A stretch of DNA of 39,657 nucleotides. Origin: Acidobacteriota bacterium (GTDB lineage: Bacteria > Acidobacteriota > Blastocatellia > RBC074). The translations under genes and the position numbers were made by a program. Under the pieces are notes generated by a model. That model did no database searches, had not been told where the DNA came from, and saw only the letters and a program-made list of their open reading frames with translations. Shown here piece by piece: positions 20,439 to 27,340 of this stretch; the stretch's first letter is position 1; each line of letters opens with the position of its first letter. The DNA is taken from positions 1 to 39,657 of the forward strand of contig JAEUQO010000216.1 of NCBI GenBank assembly GCA_016789605.1, given 5' to 3'.

Positions 20439-21104
20439 TCAGCGGCGCGTCAAAGCTCGCGGCACAGGCCGTTGGGAAGGTGTGTCTTTTTTGGTTTTTA
20501 CGGCAGGACGCACCAACGCAAGCTGTTGGCGATTGTTTTTCGGCTGTGTTTTGACCGCCAGCGATTTGGCCGGTTTCTCTTTTTCTTTTTTGGGTTGTGC
20601 TTTAGCAATCGTGGTCGGCGCTTTGTTTGTGACGGGCTTCGCCGCAGGACGCGCATTGGACGCTGCGACTGTCGTTGACGCAACTGGCGCGACAGGCGCA
20701 GGACCGGCCTGATTCAATTTGGGTTGTATCAACCCGGACTGTTTGGCTGCCAGATCGCTCTCACGCACGCTCAGCGCACGCTGCTGTTCCAACGCCAGGT
20801 AACGTTGGTGATCGGAAAGCCGGTCTAATTCGGTCTTCAATTGCGATTCGGTCTGGCCCAAATGGTAGACGTTGATTTGCGAGCGCAAGGCAAAGATAAA
20901 TCCGGTCGCCACCAAACCGCCCACCACCATCAAAATCCAAAGCACGTTTGTGCCCGACTCTGGTTCGGATTTGTGAGCACGCGACGAACGCGTTGTGCGC
21001 GCACTGCGTTTGGAACTCGCGGAAATGCGAACGGCAGGCGATGAAGCACGGCGTCTGGTAGTGGATGGAGGTCCGACTTTGAGGCGATTCTGCTGAGCTT
21101 TCAT
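20439..21104 (-). CDS. ftsL: FtsL-like bitopic division protein with long basic Ala/Pro/Lys-rich tail
   Basis: The gene between rsmH and ftsI is the standard place for ftsL. The 221-residue product has a basic Ser/Arg-rich N-terminus, one membrane helix (about 54-73) and a likely coiled coil (about 78-125) with the Leu/Gln/Glu pattern of FtsL. A tail of roughly 90 residues rich in Ala, Pro, Lys and Thr follows. E. coli FtsL has 121 residues, so the tail is an addition. An in-frame TTG at 21170 would add 22 residues but has no Shine-Dalgarno. ATG 21104 has AGGAG (CTCCT on the plus strand at 21114-21118) nine bases upstream and is preferred. FtsL diverges strongly in sequence, so the call rests on topology and position. 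Confidence 0.75.
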   Translation of the reverse strand: MKAQQNRLKVGPPSTTRRRASSPAVRISASSKRSARTTRSSRAHKSEPESGTNVLWILMVVGGLVATGFIFALRSQINVYHLGQTESQLKTELDRLSDHQRYLALEQQRALSVRESDLAAKQSGLIQPKLNQAGPAPVAPVASTTVAASNARPAAKPVTNKAPTTIAKAQPKKEKEKPAKSLAVKTQPKNNRQQLALVRPAVKTKKDTPSQRPVPRALTRR

Positions 21105-21218
21105 GTTCCCACGCTCCTGAAAGTAGGCCAGCTGGGAGAAATCCGGGGGAACCTCTTCCTCGCTTGGCAATAATCTTGCACTCGGTTCTTGCTCTTGCGG
21201 ATAGCTTGGCAGTGATGG

Positions 21219-22157
21219 CTATGACAACTTGCGGCAAGCGCGTAACTTGGCGCTTCTGGCGCGTGGGTTTGCGGCAATTTCCGCCTCGCTGGGCAGTAAC
21301 GCCTTACGCGTCAAAACCTCCACGCGCGCAAACGCTCCGCATCGGCACACAGGCTGGCTCGCGGGACACTGGCATTGACCAGACTGGAACCGGAAGGTTT
21401 GTTTGATGATTCTGTCTTCGAGCGAATGAAAAGTGATGACCACTAACCGCCCAGCGGGCGCAAGCACCTCAACGGCATCGGCAACGAACTTATCTAACCC
21501 TTCCAACTCGCGGTTGACCGCTATCCGCAAAGCTTGAAAGGTGCGTGTCGCCGGATGTATCCGCCAATGTCCTTTTTGCTGAACCGCCTTGATGACCAAG
21601 TCTGCCAGTTGCGCCGTCGTTGTGAGTGGCGTTTTGACCCGTTCCGCAACAATCCTGCGTGCGATGCGCCGGGCTGCGCGCTCTTCGCCATACTCAAAGA
21701 TGATATCCGCCAGCTCTCGTTCGCTCAGATCATTGACCAAATCAGCGGCCGTGGTGCCTTCTTCCCGATCCATCCGCATATCCAGCGGCGCATCGGTGTC
21801 AGCAAAACGAAAGCTGAACCCGCGTTCTGGCGTATCGAGCTGTAGTGACGAAACTCCCAAGTCGGCCAAAATGCCCGCGACCGGCTCGTTTCCGTTGTCT
21901 GCTAAAACTTCTTTGAGACGACGATAATCGGAATGAACCCCAACAAACCGTGCGCCATAGGGCGCTAATCGTGTGCGCGCCAGCGCCAACGCTTCAGTGT
22001 CGCGATCCAGCCCAATCACGCGATTGTCCGGCGACGCCTGAAGTATCAATTCCGTGTGCCCGCCCAATCCGAGCGTTGCATCAATAAACAACCCGCCACG
22101 CCCGGCTGCTAACTGCAGCAATGTTTCTTCAGGCATCACTGGGCGATGGAGTTCCAT
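21219..22157 (-). CDS. rsmH: 16S rRNA (cytosine-1402-N4)-methyltransferase RsmH (MraW)
   Basis: RsmH methylates N4 of C1402 in the 16S rRNA P-site using SAM. The 312-residue protein begins H-R-P-V-M-P-E-E (4-11). It has the SAM-binding [13 protein letters not shown] (24-36), then [12 protein letters not shown] and the C-terminal [13 protein letters not shown] segment, all family signatures. It is the second gene of the dcw cluster, 115 bp after mraZ. ATG 22157 has no clear Shine-Dalgarno. Confidence 0.98.
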   Translation of the reverse strand: MELHRPVMPEETLLQLAAGRGGLFIDATLGLGGHTELILQASPDNRVIGLDRDTEALALARTRLAPYGARFVGVHSDYRRLKEVLADNGNEPVAGILADLGVSSLQLDTPERGFSFRFADTDAPLDMRMDREEGTTAADLVNDLSERELADIIFEYGEERAARRIARRIVAERVKTPLTTTAQLADLVIKAVQQKGHWRIHPATRTFQALRIAVNRELEGLDKFVADAVEVLAPAGRLVVITFHSLEDRIIKQTFRFQSGQCQCPASQPVCRCGAFARVEVLTRKALLPSEAEIAANPRARSAKLRACRKLS

Positions 22158-22220
22158 AACGACTCGACCTCAGTGCCTCAGTGATGGCTTGGCGTTCAAC
22201 CCTTGGGCGGGCACGGGGGA

Positions 22221-22257
22221 GGAGATGCGCGGTGTGCCCAGTTAAATGCGCATCTCC
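22221..22257 (-). other. Stem-loop between mraZ and rsmH
   Basis: GGAGATGCGC (22221-22230) and GCGCATCTCC (22248-22257) form a perfect 10-bp stem with a 17-nt loop. No T-run follows on the minus strand, so it is not a simple terminator. It may stabilise or process the mraZ message or lower readthrough into rsmH. Confidence 0.5.
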
Positions 22258-22272
22258 CCAACTGAAACCTGC

Positions 22273-22719
22273 TCAAATTCCGAGTTTGGCCAGCGCGGCC
22301 CAATCTTCATCGGTATACGGCTGCGCTTCCAACCGCGAGCGACGGAATCGCTCTGCGTTCCAAACTTCCAGGTAGGTCAAATAACCAAAGACCGTCACCT
22401 CTCCCAACAACTCCGCCTCCGTGCGCAACAACTGATGAATTGAAATGCGTCCTTGCGCATCGGTGGCCTGCATCTGTCCGTAATAGTTGACGCGGTCTAA
22501 AAACTTTCGCTTGGCCGGATCCATCGTCGGCAATGACGCCAACTCGTTCTCAAGCGCTTCCCATTCCTTGATGGGGTAAACACGAGCGCATTCGCCATTC
22601 GTGCTCGTCACATAAAAATCTGCAGTGCCGTACTTCTCGTCCAAAAAGCGTTTGAAGCTGGCCGGTATCTTCAGTCGGCCTTTATCATCCATTTTCGCTG
22701 GATAGCTTCCACGCAGCAT
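22273..22719 (-). CDS. mraZ: Transcriptional regulator MraZ
   Basis: MraZ is the DNA-binding regulator of dcw clusters and usually represses its own promoter. The 148-residue product has two SpoVT-AbrB-type swapped-hairpin domains: [14 protein letters not shown] at 10-23, and a second one around A-Q-G-R-I-S-I-H near 89-96. The length fits the family (about 143-152). ATG 22719 is preceded by AGGGTGA. Its leader is about 220 nt and contains the box array described at 22880-22936, which fits autoregulation. Confidence 0.97.
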   Translation of the reverse strand: MLRGSYPAKMDDKGRLKIPASFKRFLDEKYGTADFYVTSTNGECARVYPIKEWEALENELASLPTMDPAKRKFLDRVNYYGQMQATDAQGRISIHQLLRTEAELLGEVTVFGYLTYLEVWNAERFRRSRLEAQPYTDEDWAALAKLGI

Positions 22720-22879
22720 TTCTCACCCTAATCTCATCTTGATATCCGTCGGTCTCAACTCCGACCTTGTCTGGCAATTTGCCATTCCGACAAAAACACA
22801 ATGTTTGCTCCCAACTATCGTGGTTGCGCCCTAATTTTTAATCAGAATCTTAAACACACATAAGCGCATTCATTTTTGG

Positions 22880-22936
22880 CCGCTTTGCGCTATTTCGGGC
22901 TACTTTCCACCACTTTCACCCACTTTGCTCCACAAG
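22880..22936 (-). promoter_or_regulatory. MraZ-box array (six 10-bp-spaced repeats)
   Basis: Read on the minus strand, heptamers recur every 10 bp with 3-nt spacers. The array is CTTGTGG (22936-22930), AAAGTGG (22926-22920), AAAGTGG (22916-22910), AAAGTAG (22906-22900), GAAATAG (22896-22890) and AAAGCGG (22886-22880). The central three match the AAAGTGG-N3 direct-repeat pattern described for MraZ targets in mollicutes, and they contain the TGG core of E. coli boxes. The array starts about where transcription should begin, the right place for repression. Confidence 0.8.
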
Positions 22937-22963
22937 TGGCGCGTATACTATGCCACGCGCCAC
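22936..22963. promoter_or_regulatory. 8-bp inverted repeat flanking the mraZ -10 element
   Basis: GTGGCGCG (22936-22943) and CGCGCCAC (22956-22963) are perfect inverted copies spaced by 12 bp, and the -10 hexamer lies in the spacer. The layout is operator-like for a dimeric regulator. The binding protein is unknown. Confidence 0.5.
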
Positions 22964-22973
22964 AGGCTGTCAA
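22945..22973 (-). promoter_or_regulatory. Promoter of the mraZ/dcw cluster
   Basis: On the minus strand TTGACA (22973-22968) is a perfect -35, the spacer is exactly 17 bp, and the -10 is TAGTAT (22950-22945). The expected start of transcription is near 22938. This is the strongest sigma-70-type promoter seen in the window. Confidence 0.85.
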
Positions 22974-23141
22974 GAAATTTATCGGCCACCAGCCTTTCAA
23001 TTATCACTTCAACCCATTTACTGTAAACTTAAGCAAAATATAGCAAGTACAATCTTGCGCTAAGTACTCAACCGGAACAACCGGTAGCTCTAATCCTGGG
23101 AGGTGTACTTTTTGACTTTCCTGGGGGAAAAGTCCTGGCTG

Positions 23142-23150
23142 TGCTATAGT
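23142..23150 (+). promoter_or_regulatory. Candidate extended -10 promoter of the ZIP transporter
   Basis: TGCTATAGT is an extended -10 (TGn plus TATAGT) about 50 bp before the start of transcription-competent coding sequence at 23209. No convincing -35 lies 17 bp upstream, and the preceding hairpin (23114-23134) overlaps that place. Confidence 0.4.
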
Positions 23151-23208
23151 GCGCGTTGTTTGTGGTCACCATAGTTTTGTTTGAGAGCGCATTTCTGACA
23201 CTTCATCA

Positions 23209-23964
23209 ATGACATTGCAGTCAATTATACAATTGCTTAGCTTCGGCCTATTAGCCTCTGCCGGAAACCTGCTGGGCGGTTTTTTGATCACCAAATTGCG
23301 TGCGGCTGAGCGCGCTAAACTCCGTGGCCTCATCGCGTTAGGCGCAGGATTTATGCTCGCGGCAGTCTTTCTTGATGTCATTCCTGAAATCGCCCTGCAA
23401 TGGCAAGAAAATGTCTCCCTGGCGATGGGCTGGGTGATGGGAGGCTATCTACTGCTGCAATTTGCCGAACACACCATTGCGCCGCATTTTCATTTTGGCG
23501 AAGAGACACATACAGAAGAAATGGTGCGGCGCGGAGTCGCCGTCTCTGCCGTCATCGCGCTTTCCATCCACACATTTTTTGACGGCGTCGCGATTGCGTC
23601 CGGCGTGTTGACCAATCTTCGCTTAGGACTTTTGCTGTTTATCGCGATTATCCTGCACAAAATTCCCGAAGGCTTCACCGTCGCGTCGATCATTCTTTCT
23701 TCGGGGCGCGATGACAGTGCGGCTCGGCGCGCAACCATCATCATTGCGGTCGCGACCTTTGCCGGCATTCTGTCTGTCACGTTGATGCAACCTGCGGTGA
23801 AATACACTTTGCCATTGTCAGCAGGCGTAACGCTCTATGTCGCGGCGTCCGACCTGATCCCCGAAGTCAACCGCGAAGGCGGCGCGCAAATTTCCTTGTT
23901 GGTGTTTGCCGGCGTTGCGCTCTATTACCTCACCCACCTGCTTTTGCACAGTGTGATTGCCTGA
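23209..23964 (+). CDS. ZIP-family divalent metal transporter
   Basis: ZIP proteins carry Zn(II), Fe(II) or related ions into the cytosol. The 251-residue protein has about eight membrane helices. A cytoplasmic His/Glu-rich loop contains H-F-H-F-G-E-E-T-H (93-101). The two metal-site helices carry H121-x3-D125 (H-T-F-F-D-G) and H150-K-I-P-E-G, the conserved transport-site motif. The best match is to the ZupT/GufA-like bacterial branch, and the ion cannot be told from sequence. ATG 23209 lacks a Shine-Dalgarno. The gene is divergent from mraZ and probably transcribed alone. Confidence 0.93.
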   Translation: MTLQSIIQLLSFGLLASAGNLLGGFLITKLRAAERAKLRGLIALGAGFMLAAVFLDVIPEIALQWQENVSLAMGWVMGGYLLLQFAEHTIAPHFHFGEETHTEEMVRRGVAVSAVIALSIHTFFDGVAIASGVLTNLRLGLLLFIAIILHKIPEGFTVASIILSSGRDDSAARRATIIIAVATFAGILSVTLMQPAVKYTLPLSAGVTLYVAASDLIPEVNREGGAQISLLVFAGVALYYLTHLLLHSVIA

Positions 23965-24011
23965 CAAAATGGGCTTGACCATTCCGCCAGTTGACCTTAC
24001 GGCGACGCTGC

Positions 24012-24040
24012 TTGCCATCGTCCAGCGCCTCAAATATCAT
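24012..24040 (+). promoter_or_regulatory. Candidate promoter of the acyl-CoA mutase gene cluster
   Basis: TTGCCA (24012-24017), a 17-bp spacer and TATCAT (24035-24040) resemble a sigma-70 promoter. It would give a leader of about 90 nt that includes the hairpin and T-run at 24090-24125. Confidence 0.4.
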
Positions 24041-24089
24041 CGCGATTCATAAACTTACCCGCCTGTATTCCGATCCATAAGCACCGCAG

Positions 24090-24125
24090 CGGACGCACTG
24101 CTGGCGCATCCGTTTTGCGTTTTTT
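24090..24125 (+). terminator. Hairpin and T-run just before the mutase ribosome-binding site
   Basis: CGGACGC (24090-24096) pairs with GCG-CA-TCCG (24104-24112, two-base bulge). TTTT, GCG and TTTTTT follow. It could end ZIP transcripts or act as an attenuator in the mutase leader, because the AGGAG of the mutase gene starts one base after the T-run. The stem is short. Confidence 0.35.
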
Positions 24126-24135
24126 AGGAGCATTT

Positions 24136-25836
24136 ATGATGAGCAATGCCACCGACGCCGCCGCAAGCAATCAACGGCTGGATGAATTACAGCAAGAATG
24201 GGAAGAACAACATCTGGCAGAATCGTTGCGCAAATTGCCCGAAAGCCAGAGCGAGTATTCCACGGTTTCACTGAAACCGATTCAACGGCTATACACGCCC
24301 CGCGATGTCGAAAACATAGATTTTGAGCGCGACATCGGCTTTCCCGGAACACCGCCCTATACGCGCGGCATTCATCCGACAGGCTATCGCGCACGCACCT
24401 GGACGATGCGTCAGTTTGCGGGGTTCGGCTCCGCTTTTGACACCAATCAGCGTTTCAAATATTTACTCGAACACGGCCAGACGGGACTTTCGACCGCCTT
24501 CGATCTGCCAACGCTGATGGGTTACGACTCAGACCATCCAATTTCCGAAGGCGAAGTCGGCAAATGCGGCGTGGCCATTGCGTCGCGCGAAGACATGGAA
24601 GTGCTCTTTGACGGCATTCCACTTGATCAAGTCACGACTTCGATGACGATCAATGCACCGGCTTCGATGATCTTCGCCTTCTTTCTGGCGGCAGCGGAAC
24701 GGCGTGGCTTTTCGTGGCGAAACATCGGCGGCACGCTGCAAAATGACATTCTCAAGGAATACATCGCCCAGAAAGAATGGATTTATCCGCCGCGTCCGGC
24801 GATGCGTCTGGTCACAGACACGTTCAAATTCTGTGCGACGGAAATGCCGAAATGGAATTCGATTTCCATCAGCGGCTACCACATTCGCGAAGCGGGCGCG
24901 ACCGCCGCGCAGGAACTGGCGTTCACGTTGCGCGACGGCATCGAATATGTCGAATACGGCATCCGCGCCGGGCTGGAAGTGGACGAATTCGCGCCGCGTC
25001 TGTCGTTCTTTTTCAACGCGCACAACGACTTTTTTGAAGAGATCGCCAAGTATCGCGCGGCGCGGCGCATCTGGTATCGTGTGATGAAAGAACGCTTCAA
25101 CGCGCAAAATCCGCGTTCGTGGCAAATGCGCTTTCACACACAAACGGCGGGCGTCAGCCTGACCGTGCAACAACCGATCAACAACATCATTCGCGTGGCG
25201 ATTCAGGCGCTGGCCGGCGTACTCGGCGGAACGCAAAGCCTGCATTGCGACGGTTACGACGAAGCGCTGGCGTTGCCCACCGAACGCGCGGCGCTGATTG
25301 CTTTGCGAACCCAACAAATCATCGCGCACGAAACCGGCGTGACAAACACAGTGGATCCGCTCGGCGGTTCGTATTTCGTTGAAAAACTGACCAGCGAACT
25401 TGAAGAAGAAACCTGGGAATACTTCCGCAAGATTGACGCGCTGGGCGGTATGGTCGAAGCCATCGAACTTGGCTTCCCGCAAAAAGAAATACAGGAATCT
25501 GCTTACCAATATCAGCGCGCCGTCGAACGCGGCGAAAAAGTCATTGTCGGCGTCAACGAATATCAGTTGGACGGCAATGAATTGGGCGAAGCGAACATTC
25601 TCTACATTGACGAATCCGTGGCGCAGTTGCAGCAAGAACGTCTGGCCAAACTGCGCGCACGCCGCGATCAAGCGGCGGCGCAACGGGCACTGGATGCCTT
25701 GCAACGCGGCGCAGAAAATCCGCAGAACAACACGATGCCGCTTTTGATTGACTGCGCACGCGCAGATTGCACCCTCGGCGAAATGTGCGACGTGCTGCGG
25801 CCTGTCTTTGGCGAATACCAGGAACCTGATTTTTAA
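24136..25836 (+). CDS. icmA: B12-dependent acyl-CoA mutase large subunit, isobutyryl-CoA mutase (IcmA) type
   Basis: This is the catalytic TIM-barrel subunit of an adenosylcobalamin-dependent carbon-skeleton mutase, without the C-terminal B12 domain, which is encoded at 29240-29644. It has 566 residues. The active-site segments are [19 protein letters not shown] (76-94), [10 protein letters not shown] (203-212) and S-I-S-G-Y-H with catalytic H249. F94 and Q212 align with F80/Q198 of Streptomyces IcmA; methylmalonyl-CoA mutase has Tyr89/Arg207 at these places, the arginine holding the carboxylate. This predicts isobutyryl/n-butyryl-CoA (or isovaleryl/pivalyl-CoA) rearrangement, although automatic pipelines would name it methylmalonyl-CoA mutase. 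The start is ATG 24136 or the adjacent ATG 24139; AGGAG at 24127-24130 supports both. No MeaB-type G-protein chaperone is in the window. Confidence 0.85.
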   Translation: MMSNATDAAASNQRLDELQQEWEEQHLAESLRKLPESQSEYSTVSLKPIQRLYTPRDVENIDFERDIGFPGTPPYTRGIHPTGYRARTWTMRQFAGFGSAFDTNQRFKYLLEHGQTGLSTAFDLPTLMGYDSDHPISEGEVGKCGVAIASREDMEVLFDGIPLDQVTTSMTINAPASMIFAFFLAAAERRGFSWRNIGGTLQNDILKEYIAQKEWIYPPRPAMRLVTDTFKFCATEMPKWNSISISGYHIREAGATAAQELAFTLRDGIEYVEYGIRAGLEVDEFAPRLSFFFNAHNDFFEEIAKYRAARRIWYRVMKERFNAQNPRSWQMRFHTQTAGVSLTVQQPINNIIRVAIQALAGVLGGTQSLHCDGYDEALALPTERAALIALRTQQIIAHETGVTNTVDPLGGSYFVEKLTSELEEETWEYFRKIDALGGMVEAIELGFPQKEIQESAYQYQRAVERGEKVIVGVNEYQLDGNELGEANILYIDESVAQLQQERLAKLRARRDQAAAQRALDALQRGAENPQNNTMPLLIDCARADCTLGEMCDVLRPVFGEYQEPDF

Positions 25837-25878
25837 AGACATTTCGATTGCGGCCCGCAAGGCCAGAAAGAGGAATCT

Positions 25879-27291
25879 ATGAGCATCACCTACCGCATCA
25901 GGCACCGCTTCGGGTGCGCCTTGCTGTTGGCGGCGTTGTTGACGCCCAATTTGCCCGCCAGCGCACAGAGCAAGGCACAAAGCAAAACCGTTTCCGGCAA
26001 AGCCTCTTCCGGTCTGGTCAAATTCCAGGACCTGAAGCTGAAAAACGGCTTGCGCATATTGCTGGTCGAAGATCACAGCGCGCCAGTCATCTCGCTGGCG
26101 CTCAATTACGACGTCGGTTCACGCAATGAAAAGAAAGGCCGCACAGGGTTTGCCCACCTGTTTGAACACATGATGTTCCAGGGTTCGGAAAACGTCGGCA
26201 AAAGCGAACATTTCATTCTGATTGACACCAACGGCGGTCAGATGAACGGCACCACCAACGAAGAGCGTACGCTGTATTTTGAAACGCTGCCCGCCAACCA
26301 GCTCGACTTGCTGCTCTTTTTGGAAGCTGACCGCATGAAGGGTCTGGATATTTCCAAAGAAAACCTGGACAACCAGCGCAACGCCGTACAGGAAGAACGT
26401 CGGCTGGGATTGGACAATCAGCCGTACGGCGTCTTTCGCGAAAAATTCGGCGAAACGATGTATGACAATTTCGCCTATAAACATTCGGTCATCGGTTCGA
26501 TGGAAGACCTGAATGCCGCGAGCGTGGAAGACGTGAAAGAGTTCTTCCGCATTTACTACGCGCCGAACAACGCCGTGCTTGCGCTGGTCGGCGATTTCAA
26601 ACCCGCCGAAGCGCTGGCCAAAATCAAAAAATACTTCGAAGTCATTCCGGCCCAGCCTGCCCCGGCCAAAGTAGACGCCACCGAACCGGCGCAAACCGCC
26701 GAACGTCGCTTCACGGTCGAAGACCCGCTGGCGCAACTGGCGCTGCTCAACATCGGTTACAAAGGCATCATCGGCAACACTCCCGATGCGTACGCCCTGC
26801 AAATGCTCGGCACGGTGCTGGGCGGCGGGCAAAGCTCGCGGCTCTATCAAAAACTGGTGCGGGAAAAACAAATGGCGCTGTCAGCGTTCAGCGGTTTGAA
26901 CGCGCGGCGCGGCCCCGGCGCATTTCAGATCAGCGCCAACATCGCGCCCGGCAAAAAAGCAGAAGATGTCGAAGCCGTCATTTACGAAGAAATCGCCCTG
27001 TTGCAAAAAGAACCGATTGCCGACTGGGAGTTGGAAAAAGCCAAGCAGTTTGCCAAACGTAGCGCGATTCAATCGCGCCAAAGCTCTCTGGGGTTGGCCA
27101 TCAACCTGGTCGAAGCCGTCACTGCGTATAACGATCCCAATCTGGTCAATACACGCATTGACAAGCTGATGGCGGTAACCAAGGAAGACGTGCAGCGCGT
27201 GGCGCAAAAATATCTGCAAGCCAGCCAGCGCACCGTCGGCCTTGCCATCCCCAAACCCAGAGGCGCCGCCAGTGCCGGAGCCGCCCGATAG
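25879..27291 (+). CDS. Secreted M16 zinc metallopeptidase, catalytic subunit
   Basis: This 470-residue M16B (insulinase-like/PqqL-like) peptidase has an N-terminal signal peptide ending near A-S-A-Q (27-30). The inverted zinc motif H93-L-F-E96-H97 lies in F-A-H-L-F-E-H-M-M-F. The distal glutamate is expected in Q-E-E-R-R (E172 or E173), so the active site is complete. A second M16 fold (about 250-460) completes the clamshell half. It probably acts in the periplasm as a heterodimer with the next gene, which starts 50 bp downstream. ATG 25879 has AGAGG upstream. It lies 42 bp after the mutase large subunit and is likely co-transcribed with it, although a metabolic link is not obvious. Confidence 0.93.
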   Translation: MSITYRIRHRFGCALLLAALLTPNLPASAQSKAQSKTVSGKASSGLVKFQDLKLKNGLRILLVEDHSAPVISLALNYDVGSRNEKKGRTGFAHLFEHMMFQGSENVGKSEHFILIDTNGGQMNGTTNEERTLYFETLPANQLDLLLFLEADRMKGLDISKENLDNQRNAVQEERRLGLDNQPYGVFREKFGETMYDNFAYKHSVIGSMEDLNAASVEDVKEFFRIYYAPNNAVLALVGDFKPAEALAKIKKYFEVIPAQPAPAKVDATEPAQTAERRFTVEDPLAQLALLNIGYKGIIGNTPDAYALQMLGTVLGGGQSSRLYQKLVREKQMALSAFSGLNARRGPGAFQISANIAPGKKAEDVEAVIYEEIALLQKEPIADWELEKAKQFAKRSAIQSRQSSLGLAINLVEAVTAYNDPNLVNTRIDKLMAVTKEDVQRVAQKYLQASQRTVGLAIPKPRGAASAGAAR

Positions 27292-27340
27292 ACGTCACGC
27301 ACGTCTGGCAAACGAGAGTAGATTTATTCGGAGAAAAGCC

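Larger units (their letters stand above)
22720..23208. other. Divergent control region between mraZ and the ZIP transporter
   Basis: No gene is evident in these 489 bp. The left half is the mraZ leader with its box array, followed by a consensus-like promoter at 22945-22973. The right half is AT-richer. It holds a small hairpin (GACTTTCC 23114-23121 with GGAAAAGTC 23126-23134) and a plus-strand extended -10, TGCTATAGT, at 23142-23150. The latter is the best candidate for the transporter promoter. Confidence 0.6.

Noticed and set aside
22880..22936. Reading the decameric repeats as a small CRISPR array
   Set aside because: Units are 7 bp with 3-nt spacers, with no cas genes nearby; position and sequence fit MraZ boxes.
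23114..23134. Hairpin GACTTTCC/GGAAAAGTC as a terminator
   Set aside because: It has a bulged short stem, no following T-run and lies upstream of, not after, a gene.
24136..25836. Naming the mutase methylmalonyl-CoA mutase
   Set aside because: The Tyr/Arg pair needed to bind the carboxylate is Phe/Gln here; the isobutyryl-type assignment fits better.
24529..26076. A 515-codon open frame on the minus strand opposite the mutase gene
   Set aside because: It is a mirror of strong codon bias in the plus-strand gene, shows no recognisable motif, and the opposite strand carries a full conserved mutase sequence.
27242..27340. Upstream in-frame start for the degenerate M16 gene
   Set aside because: It would overlap the preceding gene, adds a Pro/Arg-rich stretch before an evident signal peptide, and the ATG at 27341 has a proper ribosome-binding site.
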